Assembly: GCA_021234155.1 (NCBI GenBank)
Contig: JAJEKV010000003.1
Location: 22,163,569 to 22,227,568 of the forward strand
Reading direction: 5' to 3'
DNA length: 64,000 nt
DNA from: Isoetes taiwanensis
Lineage: Eukaryota; Streptophyta; Lycopodiopsida; Isoetales; Isoetaceae
The position numbers were made by a program, and so were the translations under genes. Shown here piece by piece: positions 46,629 to 58,700 of this stretch. A model generated the notes under the pieces. The model saw only the letters and a program-made list of their open reading frames with translations. It was not told the origin of the DNA and searched no databases. Each line of letters opens with the position of its first letter. Positions within the stretch are counted from its first letter, which is position 1.

Positions 46629-47804
46629 ATTAATTCCACAAACAATTTATGTTTCACATATACTTAAGGGTAATGTTCCCATTAAGATAAAATAGACTAT
46701 AACATTCTAGCTAGTTCAATAAGGTTCTAGAATGTTCTGAAAGGCTCTAGAAAGTTCTAGAATCTTCTAGAAAGTTCTCGAACATAAGAGAATTTAGGGG
46801 GGATCTAAGAAAATTCTTCCAGAAAGTTTCAAATTGTTCTAATAAGTTTTAGAATGTTCTAGAATATAGGGGAATCTATGGGAATGTAAGGAAAATCTAG
46901 GGAAAATACTTCTAGAAAGTTTTAGAATATATTGAAAGTCTTAGAATTTTCCAGAAAGTCTTAGAATGTTCTAAAAAGTTCCAGAATGTAAAGGAATCCA
47001 GAAGAATCTAATAGAATGTAAGAAAATCTTATAAAATATAAGAGATTCTAGGAAAATATTTACAAGCCTAAGGGAATCTCTTAAAATTTGGGGGATCTAA
47101 AGGAATCTTCATAAAATCTAAGGGAATCTAAGAAAATATTGGGAATCTTTATAGAATCTCTTTGAATCTAAGGGCAATCTAATAAAATCTAAATGAATCT
47201 AAGAGAATCTAAGGGGATCTTCATAGAATCTTGGAGAATCTAGGGAAATTTAATGGAATCTAGAGGGAATCTTATAAAATTTAGAGAAATGCTCATGAAT
47301 CCTCTAAGAGAACCTTGGTAGAATCTTAGAGAATCTATGAATTTAGAGTATTCTCAAGAGATTCTTTTACAAGAACTTGCACGTAGGAACATGCTAAAAC
47401 TGGAACATGCACCATAGGACGCATTAAATTTCTAACATATCTGATCTATATATGTTCTTATGTTTCGCGCTTATCCGACCGTCCGTTCGAGATCCGACGG
47501 CTCACGTGGGTTTGGGACGTATCCTACGGCCCAGATGGCCTGGGAGTTTACATATAATATGTGTACCATGGTTCTACGGTCCAGATTGATCTGATCCTGA
47601 CCGTCGGTCCGAGATCCGACGGCTCAAGTAGCTTGGGGACACATCCTACGGTCCACGTGGCTTTGGGAATTATATGTAATAGATCCTACGGCTCATATTG
47701 CTTTTATATGGTGAGATCTTGATCGTTGATAGAGTTTAAGATCCTAAGGCTCATATTGAATGCTCATTCCTTAAGGAAAGGCTTTTATAATTTTTTATGT
47801 TATT

Positions 47805-47875
47805 GGGGGGATTCGAACCCTGATCCTCAACCCCCCAAACCCCCCACTCTAACCACTAAACCAAGCATTAATTCT
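47805..47875 (-). repeat. tRNA-like block 2
   Basis: Minus strand keeps box B GGGTTCGAATCC and a box A with one change (TGGTTTAGTGG). Second array unit. Confidence 0.65.
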
Positions 47876-48899
47876 ATGAAAATTTTATGTTTCAAATATA
47901 CTTAAGGGTAATGTTTTAATTAAGATAAAATAGATCCAGAAGAATTAAAGGGAATATAAGCAAATCTCATAAGTTGTAAGAGAATCTAGGAAGATATACA
48001 AGTCTAACGGAATCTCTTAAAATCTAATTGAATCTAACGGGAATCTTCATAATATCTAAGGGAATGTAAGAAAATCTTGATGAAATCTTAGAATTTTTTT
48101 AAGATTTTGCAAAACGCGACAATAGAATGTTCTAAAATGTTTCATAATAAAGGTGTACAATATAAATCTTGAAAAAAAAAATATTCTAGATGCTCAAGGT
48201 AAGCGCCTTAGTCTAAAAATAGAAAATGTTTTAAAAATGTTGCACATATCCAAAATAGATCATTTTAGAAGGTTTTAAATGCTCATGGGTAAGCACCTCA
48301 ATCAAAATAGAAAATTCTAAGAGAATCTAGGAGAATCTAGAGCACTATAGGGCCTTACATTGTAAGAACATGCTAAAACTGGAACAATGCGCCGTAGGAC
48401 GTATTAATTTTCTTGTATATATCTAACATATATATGTTCTTATGTTTGTCCTCTTGAATCCGACCGTTGATCCGAGATCCTACGGCTCACGTGTCTTTGG
48501 GACGTATCGTGCGGCCCAGATGGCTTGGGAGTTTGTGTATAGACTATATGTAAGAGATCCTACGGTCCAGATTGATTCGATCCTAATCGTCAGTCCGAGA
48601 TCCTACGGCTCACGTTGGTTTGGGACACATCCTACGGTGCACATGGCTTGGGAATTATATGTAATCGATCTAACGGCCCAGGTTACTCTTGATCCTGATC
48701 GTCGATCCGAGATCTTACGGCTCAGGTGGCTTGGCACATATCCTACGGTCTAGATGGCTTTGGGAATTATATGTAATAGATCCTACGGCTCATATTGCTT
48801 CTATATGGTGAGATCTTGATCGTTGATCGAGTCTAAGATCCTAAGGCTCATGTTGAATGCTCGTCCCTTAAGGAAAGGCTTTTAAGATTTTTTATGTTA

Positions 48900-48953
48900 T
48901 TGGGTTGGCCCTCAACCTCCCAAACCCCCCACTCTAACCACTAGACCAAGCAT
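48900..48953 (-). repeat. tRNA-like block 3, box B lost
   Basis: Box A TGGTCTAGTGG is present, but the stretch that carried box B is deleted (TATTGGGTTGGCCCTC on plus). Third array unit. Confidence 0.6.
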
Positions 48954-49283
48954 TAGTTCTATGAAAAATTTATGTTTCAAAAAATACTTAAGGGTAATGT
49001 TGTAATTAAGATAAAATAGAATATAATATTCTAGATAGTTCAAGAAAGTTCTAGAATGTTCTGGAGGCTCTAGAAAGTTCTAAAATCTTCTAGAATCTTC
49101 TAGAAAGTTCCAGAATATTCTAGAATGTTTTTGGAATACAAGGGAATCTAGAGGGAATCTAAGAGAATCCTTCCAGAAAGGCCCAAATTGTTCTAATAAG
49201 TTCTAGAATATAGGGGAATCTTCGGAAATGTAAGGGAATAGGGAAATACTTCCAGAAAGTTCTAGGATGTTTTGAAAGTTTCA

Positions 49284-49306
49284 GAATGTTCTAGAATGTT
49301 CTAGAA
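49284..49306. promoter_or_regulatory. Perfect heat-shock-element-like pentamer run
   Basis: GAATGTTCTAGAATGTTCTA followed by GAA gives five alternating GAA/TTC units with exact 2-base spacing, matching the nGAAnnTTCn consensus bound by heat-shock factors. Similar, less perfect runs occur at about 46,725-46,795, 46,830-46,865, 49,045-49,130 and 52,310-52,345. Binding is not shown; this may be a by-product of TTCTAGAA iteration. Confidence 0.5.
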
Positions 49307-50286
49307 ATTTTCTAGAATGTAAGGGAATCGAGGAGAATTAAAGGGAATATAAGGAAATCTCATAAATTGTAAGAGAATGTAGGAAAATATTTACAAGTCT
49401 GACGGAATCGCTTAAAATCTAGTTGAATCTAAGGGGATCTTCATAATATCTAAGGGAATCTAAGAAAATCTTGATGAAATCTTAGAGTTTTTTTTTTAAG
49501 ATTTTGCAAAGAGCCACAATAGAATGTTCTAAAATGTTTCATAATAAAGGTGTACAATATAAATCTTGAAAAAAAATGTTCTAGATACTCAGGGCAAGAG
49601 CCTCAGTCTAAAAATAGAAAGTGTTTTAGAAATGTTGCACAGATCCAAAATAGATTATTTTGGAAGGTTCTAAATGCTCATGGGTAAGCACCTCAATCAA
49701 AATAGAAAATTCTAAGAGAATCCAGGGGAATCTTCATGAATGCTAAATATAGTACATAGAATGTTAAAGAATATAGAGGAATCACAAGAGAATCTCAGTA
49801 GAATCGTTGGTTACCTAGAGCATGACAGTGCCTTGCCCCATAAGAACATGCTAAAACTGGAACAATGTGCCGTAGGACGCATTAAATTTATTGTCTATTT
49901 TCTTTATCTCTCTATATATGTTCTTATGTTTCGCGCTTATCCGACCGTCCATTCAAGATCCGACGGCTCACGTGGGTTTGGGACGTATCCTACGGCCCAG
50001 ATGGCCTGGGAGTTTACATATAGTATGTGTACCGCGGTCCTATGGTCCAGATTGATCTGATCCTGACCGTCGGTCTGAGATCCGACGGCTCATGTGGCTT
50101 GGGGACACATCCTACGGTCCACGTGGCTTTGGGAATTATATGTAATAGATTCTACGGCTCATATTGCTTTTATATGGTGAGATCTTGATCGTTGATCGAG
50201 TTTAAGATCCTAAGGCTCATATTGAATGCTCGTTCCTTAAGGAAAGGCTTTTAAATTTTTTTATGTTTAAATTTTTTTATGTTATT

Positions 50287-50350
50287 GAGGGGATTCAAAC
50301 CATGGTCCTCAACCTCCCAAACCCCCCACTCTAACCACTAGACGAAGCGT
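50287..50350 (-). repeat. tRNA-like block 4
   Basis: Box B is GGTTTGAATCC on the minus strand; box A is altered (TCGTCTAGTGG). Fourth array unit. Confidence 0.6.
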
Positions 50351-50412
50351 TAATTCTATGAAAAATTTATGTTTCAAATATACCTAAGGGTAATGTTCTA
50401 ATTAAGATAAAA

Positions 50413-52264
50413 TCTTATATTATAATGTTATACCGTAAGTGCGTAGTGCATCGAGCCCTAATTTGAATGGCCGAGATCATCTGGATGCATCCGAAGGCCT
50501 AGATTTATTGCACAACTTACCAACACTATGATTGGTCATGCTTCGATATCTTAAGGGGAAAGGGTAAATGAAAAGGGGGAAAAGGAAAAGGGAAGTGGAA
50601 AGAGAGAATGTGAAGGGCAAAAAGACATGGGGAAAAGGGAAAAGGGTGGGGATAAGAGAAGAGAAAAAGGCATGGAAAACGAAAAAGAAAAAGGGAACCT
50701 GGGAAAAGGGCACGAGGGAAGGAGGAAGAGATAAAGTGGAAAAGGTAAATGGAAAGGGCATGAAAAACAAAAAGGAAAGAGGAAAAGGTTGAAAAAGGGA
50801 GAAAATGAAGGAGAAAAAAAGCATGGAAAAGGGGAGGAGAGAAAAAGCATGGAAAAAGGAAGGAGCATGGGAAAAGAGGGAAAAAGAGAAGCGTTGAGGA
50901 AAGAGGAAAAAGGAAGGGACAAAGGGCATAGGAAAAGGGAAAAAAAAAAAAGTAGGAAAGGGAAGGGAAAAAAAAAAGATCAAGAAAAGGGGAAGAGTGA
51001 AAAGGTTGGAAAAATGAGGAAAAGGGAAGAGACAATGGGGAACAAGAAAAGGATGGGGAGAGGGGAAAAGAAAAGGGGCATAGAAAAAGGGAAAGTGAGA
51101 AGAAAGAAAAAGGAAAGGGAAAAGGGGGAAAGGGAACCTAGGTAAAGGTCACAAGGAAAAAATCCGAAAGAGAGAAACGAGAAAAGGGAAGGGGGGGAAG
51201 GGCATGAGAGAAAAAGGGAAGAGGAAAATCACGGGGAAAAAAGAAAAGGGAAAAGAAAAGGGGCAAGAGAGAAAGGTGGGAAAAAGAGGAAAATGGGTAT
51301 AGGAAATAAGAGAATAAAACAAATGTGCAAAAGGTATGGAAAAAGGGAAAAGGAAAAGGAAAGGAAGGGAAAAAGTGCACAGGAAAAGGATCGGCAAAGG
51401 AACGAAAAGAAAAAAAAATCCATCAAGAAAAGGAAAAAGGGAAAAAGGGAAAGGGAAAGGAAAAGCAGGGGGAGAGATGGAGGGGAGGGAAAGGGAAAAT
51501 GACATGAGGAAAGGAAAAGAAAAGAAAAAGGAAGGGTTGAAAGAAGGAAAATTGCACCTGAAGAGGGGAAAGGGTGGGAAAAGGAAGCACCTGGGGAAAA
51601 ATAGAAAGAAAAAAAATGGTGGGAAAAAGGGCATGGGAAAAGGGAAATAGAAAAGAAAAAAGAATGGAAAAGGGGGGAAAGAGAGAGAGGCACGGGAAAA
51701 AGGAAATGAGGAAAATGGAAAAGGGGAAGAGAAAAAGGGAACATGGAAAAGGGAAAGAGGGAAAGGGTGAGGAGATGGAAAAAGGGAAGGTAAAAAGGGC
51801 ATGGAAAATGGGAGGGAGAAAAGAAAAATGGAAGGGAAAAGGGCACATAAAAAAAGGAGGAAAAGAGTGGGAAAAGGAGGAAAAGAGAAGGGAAAATAGG
51901 CATGGAAAAGGGCGAAAGAGTAAAAGGTTGAGAAAAATGGAAGACATGGAAAAGGGGTGGGGAAAAGAGAAGGCATAAAAAAAAAAGAAAGAGGAAGGGA
52001 AAAGGTGGAGAAAGGAGCAAAAGGGAAGGGAAAAAGTTTATCGGGAACAGGGAAGGGGGAAGGAAAGGGATGGGAAAATAAGAAAACATGTGAGAAAGAC
52101 GAGAAAAAAAAAAGAAAAAGAAAAAAAAAGTAGAGAAAATAAGAAAAAATGAAATGCGGGATAGAGCAAAAGGGAAAGGGAAAGGGATAGGGCTTTTCTC
52201 ACTGCATCCCAAAGCATTTACAAGCTCTCAACTTATGCCCAGCAACGCTGGGCACCATTACTAG
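50413..52264 (+). mobile_element. Helitron copy 3 carrying a polypurine tract
   Basis: Begins TCTTATATTATAATG after A; ends with hairpin GCCCAGC/GCTGGGC (52,237-52,253) and CTAG (52,261-52,264) before T. The empty site is seen in the sister unit near 46,684-46,700 (GATAAAATAGACTATAA), and the flanks here join to the same sequence, showing precise A|T insertion. 1,852 bp. Ends match the 3 kb Helitrons, but the interior is different and almost all purine. Confidence 0.92.
50545..52190 (+). repeat. ~1.65 kb near-pure polypurine tract
   Basis: The plus strand is composed of A and G (GGAAAAGGG-type iterations) with only scattered pyrimidines. It opens long frames on both strands (Lys/Glu/Gly-rich on plus, Phe/Pro/Ser/Leu-rich on minus) that are composition artefacts. 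Mirror-symmetric purine runs can form triplex DNA. Confidence 0.9.
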
Positions 52265-53040
52265 TAGACTATAATATTCTAGGATGTTTTGAAACTTTCA
52301 AAATGTTCCAGAAAGTTCTAAAATGTTCTAGAAATTTCTAGAATGTAAGGGAATCCAGAAGAATTAAAGGGAATATAAGGAAATCTCATAAGTTGTAAGA
52401 GAATCTAGGAAAATATAAAAGTCTAACGGAATCTCTTAAAATCTAATTGAATCTAAGGGAATCTTCATAATATCTAAGGGAATGTAAGAAAATCTTGATG
52501 AAATCTTAGAGTTTTTTTAAGATTTTGCAAAACGCGACAATAGAATGTTCTAAAATGTTTCATAATAAATGTGTACAATATAAATCTTGAAAAAAAAATA
52601 TTCTAGATGCTCAAGGCAAGCGCTTTAGTCTAAAAATAGAAAATATTTTAAAAATGTTGCACAGATCCAAAATAGATTATTTTAGAAGGTTTTAAATGCT
52701 CATGGGTTTTTAAGATTTTGCAAAGAGCGACAATAGAATGTTCTAAAATGTTTCATAATAAAGGTGTACAATATAAATCTTGAAAAAAAAAATATTCTAG
52801 ATGCTCAAGGTAAGCGCCTTAGTCTAAAAATAGAAAATGTTTTAAAAATGTTGCACAGATCCAAAATAGATCATTTTAGAAGTTTTAAATGCTCATGGGT
52901 AAGCACCTCAATCAAAATAGAAAATTCTAAGAGAATCTAGGAGAAGCTATAGGGCCTTACATTGTAAGAACATGCTAAAACTGGAACAATGCGCCGTAGG
53001 ACGTATTAATTTTCTTGTCTTTCTTGTATCTGCCTTATAT

Positions 53041-54250
53041 ATATTCTTATAAGGGGCTGCCTGGCTTGAATCGTGGCCGTTGAAGGATCGTTCTGGCCAT
53101 TGGTTTGTGCTGACGTGGCGAATCGGACGGGTGAGATGCATCGTAGAGCATCGCGTGACGAACTGGCTTGGGATGCCTCTGCCTCCGGCCATGGATGTTC
53201 TTCACCAGCTCGTCTTCCCCGATAGAAGAGTCGTTTTTTTGAGAGGCAGTGAAGACCGTGAGTATGCCATGCAGCTAGGGTTATGGGTTATTTTCGAGTT
53301 TAGAAGTTTGATGGGAGCTTCGGTTGTGATTTATTGTCGAGTTTACAAGCTTGACCTATCTCTGAGCCATCTCATTTCTCTGAGTTCTGATCGCCTTTGA
53401 TCTGTTGCATTGATTCGTTCCTGGTGGAGATACCCTTTGCTTGATTTGGAGCAAGCGAGTGGTTGTGCGGGAGAGTTGGAAGAGGTAAGGTGCTACTTAT
53501 TGATATTTTTTGGGTTATAGAAGAAAAGAAAAAGGAAGGGGCAACGGGTTCTCTTTGGTTTTCGGTTGCAGAAGGCCACGAGCACCGGCATCGCCATCGC
53601 CATCAGATTTCCCTTTTAGCAGGTAATGTGTTGACAGGGCAACGAATTTTCTTGGAGGTGCTTTGATGCTCCTGAGGTAAATTACGGCTTTGTTGAAGAT
53701 TATGGCAAGATCAAGGCCATCAAGGCCATCCTGAAAATTTCCTCAATGATGCATCTGGAGGTTTGGTATCTCAGTTCATTACGAATTTTTTTCCAGCAAG
53801 TATCTTCCAGATTTCTTGCTTTTAGCTGCTTGGTCTAGCATCAAATGAGCTTGCCTAAGGCAAATCGGCTTCAGACCTAAACTGACTGTTTCCTTGCAAT
53901 TTTTGGCATGATTCAAGCATATTGTGGGATCTTGCATATACCATCAGTGTCGTCCCACAGAAATAAGCTGCTACGGCAAACTTAAGTGTTTCCTGTGGCT
54001 TTGCCCTACAGATAAACCCTCGAACAGCCATATTTTGGTCTTTCCTGCCTTTTAAAGCTCGAGTTAGATAAAAAAGGCATGGAGTTACATAAAGAGTCGC
54101 TTGGGAACTGTCAACTGTAGGCTTTACTGAACTTCCAGGCTTAGAGATTGGATGCTTGACCCTTGATGAAGAAAAGAACAAGCCAGAAGTTACATGCAGG
54201 TTTTCCAACTGAGGCGATCTAGAATGCTTAAGGTACGCCTGCAATCATTT
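53041..54250. other. Unassigned, moderately GC region
   Basis: No recognised gene. Short open stretches exist (plus 53,080-53,400, beginning with KDRSGHWFVLTWRIGRVRC; minus 53,855-54,244) without family resemblance. Could contain exons of an unrecognised gene; I cannot support one. Confidence 0.3.
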
Positions 54251-55640
54251 GTCTTGAATGCAAGCTAGGTTAGACTCCCCTGAACTCGTATTTTTCTTTG
54301 TAAGGGTATTCTGCATGAATTGGCATTTGCGAACTTATATGACAATTATCCAACGAAAAACCTGAAGTTGGGAGTTGTTCTACACATTGCATATCCGTTC
54401 TAAATCTGTTCTTTCAAACATGCTCAGGAGTAGATGCATTCACATTTGGTATCCATGGCATGCAATGTTTTTATGAGAAGTTCCACATGCACATCAAATA
54501 CGTTTCTAAACTTCTTTTAAATGTATGTTATTTTTGATTTGCTGTTCAGTATTTCTTTGATTCTGCCCAAACATGTTGGGTCAGCCAATACTGAGAACAG
54601 ACAAACACTATATATATCATTGTTATCATTGGAAGAACTCATTGCTGTGACGAAATGGGTAAGTTGGACATCTAACCATCATTCAATTAAATTGGGATTA
54701 TGTCTATTCCAAAATCGCGCCGTATAAGCTATTTATTGACCATTATATTGAATTAACCACACTTTTGCACTGAGTTCATTTTCGGGCTAGGAAGATGCAT
54801 TTTATGTTGAAATGCAAGGGCATCCAAATATTCGGTCCAAATGACCCATATTATGAAAGAATGTTGGCAATATAAAAAGTAGGAAATTGCTTATTAATTC
54901 GCATAAATCAATCAATTTACAACGAAATCTAAACATTGAAATTGTAGTGTTTTACTTAATAAATAACAAAGAAGCAAGTTGCTACGTAACGTAGATTTTC
55001 AAAGGTCAATCGCTGCGGCGCGATTTTATTCCCATAAATAACGTATTATAGTGGAACATAAACTTTAAAAACTAATCCCAATCATCGCCGACAAAGTATT
55101 TAGCGCAGCGGTGTTTGAGATCCTTTCGATCATGAACAAACCATGCTCGATTCCATATAAGATGGATTACAACATCAAAGGGATCAGGATAGAAGCGGAC
55201 CGGGATTCATAGCAACGACATCAAGCCAGTCCCGGTTCTATTTCTAGCTCATGGCACCTGCAGAGGTCTCACAGTGGTTCATCTGGCGTGTAATAGAATG
55301 TGCCATAATAACAAGCGTATAGCGGAAGCGAAGCCGATGGTTTTGCCAATTTCATGCATAATGTATTTATAGACACCTAAATTATTGACGGTATATACAT
55401 ACAAATTATTGCAAGTATAGCAAACCATACACGTAATATAAAAAGAACAATACGCATACGTAACCAATAATGCTGATATAAGAACACAATATATATTCGA
55501 AAGAGTTTGGTGTAAAGTATATTTCATATTCAAAACTTTTTGGAAAGTGTATTTCCTTGTATACATATATATATATATCAAAAAGTTCCCTTTCTAGAAC
55601 GATCTTCTCTAGGTCCCCGCAATTTCCCCCCGATTAAGTT
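54251..55640. other. AT-rich DNA, nothing recognised
   Basis: Low-complexity AT-rich sequence with a short TA microsatellite near 55,563-55,577. No gene, repeat family or RNA recognised. Confidence 0.4.
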
Positions 55641-55729
55641 GCGGGTATAGTGTTTGTATCTCTTCGACCTTTTTTCCTCAGAAGCTATTTCGCAAGATGC
55701 CGACAAAACAAAGCAGGAAGTCATCTTTG

Positions 55730-58700
55730 TCAAAATCCTCGGGATGATAGGATGGTGGATTTAGTGATCGCGGACTGATTGAAGCAACACTTCAAGGCGC
55801 CATCATCAACTATAATGATGTCTTCCTTCTCCCGAACGCCCAAGTCATCCATCATGTCGCCAAGCATTTCACAAATATTTTTTACCCTCGTAGGATCCTT
55901 TGGGTTATTGAATGACTTACATTTGCTCGATCCCAAACAGATGCCCAATCTCTATGTAACTCGGAACTACTCTCAAAACTTCCTCGTGATATTTCTATTC
56001 TCCATCGACGACCAAATTGCACAACGAAAAAAAAAGAAAGCTTGGTCTAACATCTCCTTCGATACGGCCGATATACCCATTTCAGATATGTCTCAAATGG
56101 TTTCAGGCATACCATGATAAAGGAAATTGTGCTTTTAGGTAACGCTTTTGCGTAGCACTCCATTCAAATCGAACACCGTAATTTTGGAGGAAACCGATTA
56201 GGTCCGTAATAATAAAGCACACACTTGTGAGACAAGGAAAAGAAAATTGAAATCGCGCTTGCGCCATTTTCAATTCCGTTGAATAATTGAAATCGCTACC
56301 GCGCGATTTTCAATTCTTTTTGAAGAATTGAAATCGCTACCGGGCGCGATTTTCATTTCTGCTTTGAATAACATACCTTTCGGGTTCCCGCTCAACATCC
56401 GCAATGATGAGCTTACTCCTCGGCGCCTTTCGGTCCGCGCCGTGTGTCACCACATCACTTAGTGTTTGAACTATGGTTGATACTTCATTACTCTTTATGC
56501 TAACCCGACTCGAGCTTTTCCGAATCCAATTGTATCATCTAGATTTTGTCTTCTTCGCTTATGCTTACCTACATCCACTTCGCCGGATTTTCCAATGTGA
56601 TTGGAATGATAGGCACGCCTCGGCCGCATAGTTAAGCCGTTGCTTGTCGATATTCTTCTTTATGCCCTCTAGATGCTTTCTCATTTCTTCCCCGCCTGCG
56701 CCGATCTGCCGCAGGTAAGTCGGACTTAGAGCTGGAAGCTTTATTTTTGCACTACCTAGCGGACCCCTAGGTGCCACCTCTAGCACTTTCTCAAAAAATA
56801 TCGAGGAAGTCCTTGGCTTGACCATCGAGACCACACTTTGGCATTTCCTAGCTAGCTTCAGCTTCCCCACCCGACATAACCTCCAACATGAAACTCCCAA
56901 CACGTAGACTCTAAAGGGCGTAAGGCTTCAATCGAAAAACTTCGAAAGGGCCAAAGAAAACCCGTACTTATTCCATTTCCCCTTATGCGCCCGGCAAGAG
57001 CTCATACTTGATTGGTGAATTAAGGACGTGGTCGATCCAGTTTTCTTCTTCCTCTTCCTCTTCCTCTTCGCTCAGTCCACATCCACATCTCAGTCCCTTT
57101 CCTTTGTCTTCGCGAATTGATTCGACATAAAAACATTCTTCAATAGGGGTTCATCTAGCCGATAGCACCGCCAAGCAATCTTCTCACCTTCCGGTTTCCC
57201 CTTGAGTCTTTCATATTCTTTATCATCCATAATGGCTATCATAAGGACTAGCACATGTGAGATCTTACTTTCGGTACTAAACTCACTATCTTTGTTTTCA
57301 TCTATCATTACCGCTTGCCTCATCACTTTAATGCATTCGACATCATTTGCAAAAGAGCTAGTGCATATCGTAGGAAATGCCTGAGTGGCAAACCGTCACG
57401 ATAGTATAATGCATCTCACCGCCAAACCACCGCATGTGTTGAAGAAGGTGCTGTAATCATCCCTGGGTCCATCTCGCGCCACGGCCATCAAGAACAAATA
57501 GAGTGATGTCGGTTGGCCCTTCACCCACCTCGCATGGCACACTTATAACCGGTGGACACCTTATAGAAAAAGGGAGACTCGCTTTACCGCCGCCTTCTTC
57601 ACCAAAGCAACTTTTTTTTTTAGGTCGACGCAACTTTCGTGTGAATCCCCTTAAGAGTTGCCACATTCTTCGCCTTTTGTCGCTTTCACAAAATCTTTTG
57701 ACCAAAATACATATTTCTTAATGTCATCATTAGATACGTTGTACTTTTGCATTAAGCCTATCTCGATAACATCATGTCTCCCCGAGAGCCTTTGCGCGCT
57801 CTTCACCAACAAATTTTTTCGGGACTTTCATATTTTTATCGATTCGCATGCATCTTGAAAGATGTCAAGTGCTTTGTTTGCAGACGCTTTCTTGTAGATA
57901 ACTTCCTTTCGATGCAACTATCTAGAAATCGAGATTAATTCTGCATCATCCAATCCTTGTGCCTTTCTCATTTACGTGATACCTATATCAAAATAGACGA
58001 TCTTGCGGAGAGAAACCCGCCATACGACCGGCAACTTCTTTTCCGAATAGGCGTCCCAAAATTCGTTCCACTTTTCCCATACCTGGTCAGAAGAAAAAAC
58101 AATCTTGCAGGCATCCTTTGGCACCGTTTGCTCTTCTGTGCCAGCTTGTGCATCCCCTTTTTTCTTCTTTGATCTAGTGCCCTTGTTCTTGTCCTGTATT
58201 ATGGTTTGGCACAGTGTCCTTTCTAGTAATTTGAATTCGGCACTCTTAGATTGCCCTTGTCTGGTCGGCATTGGTTTTCCATATTCGATCCATTGGTTAC
58301 GAGCGTGCCGCAACTGCTCCACATACGGACTGCAAAATATGGGCCGTTAGATAAAAAAAATAAACAGGTCGTGAAAGTAACAATATAAAACGCGCCAGGC
58401 GCGTTTTCGTTAATCACGTATTTACAAGAAACGCGCCTGGCGCGATTTCTTCATGATGAAGAATTCGCGCCAGGCGCGTTTCTTGTAAATCCGTCACACA
58501 AATAACAACATAAAACGCGCCAGGCGCGTTTTTGCTAATCACGTATTTAGAAAATCGCAGCCATATGAAGAAATCGCCCAGCGCCGCTTTTTGTAAATAC
58601 GTGATTAGCTTAAAACGCTACCGGGCGCGATTTGGAACGCTATGTGTGGAACATAAAATACCTTTTGTACAGGAATGTCTTTCCCATGTCATTCAGTAGC

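Larger units (their letters stand above)
45889..53040. repeat. Array of four ~1-1.5 kb repeat units
   Basis: Units start at a TATATGTTCTTATGTTT motif near 45,986, 47,450, 48,430 and 49,914; the fourth is split by Helitron 3 and ends near 53,040. Each has a GC-richer head of iterated ATCCTACGGCTCACGTGGC / CCTACGGTCCAGRTTGAT blocks, a tRNA-like block on the minus strand, then an AT-rich body of TTCTAGAA and GGGAATCTAAG iterations. Each ends with GGAACAATGCGCCGTAGGACG, roughly the inverse of the head motif ACGTATCCTACGGC. First and third units resemble each other in length (~1.47 kb). No credible ORF. Probably segmental duplication of a non-autonomous element with subterminal repeats; family unknown. 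Confidence 0.75.

Noticed and set aside
46565-50350. Functional tRNA genes
   Set aside because: Boxes A and B are present, but acceptor and anticodon stems do not form and the blocks decay between units. Treated as tRNA-derived repeat modules.
50477-52212. Long open frames on both strands (up to 327 codons on minus) in the purine tract
   Set aside because: They are rich in only a few residues (Phe/Pro/Ser/Leu or Lys/Glu/Gly/Arg) because the DNA is nearly all purine and so lacks stop codons. No sign of coding.
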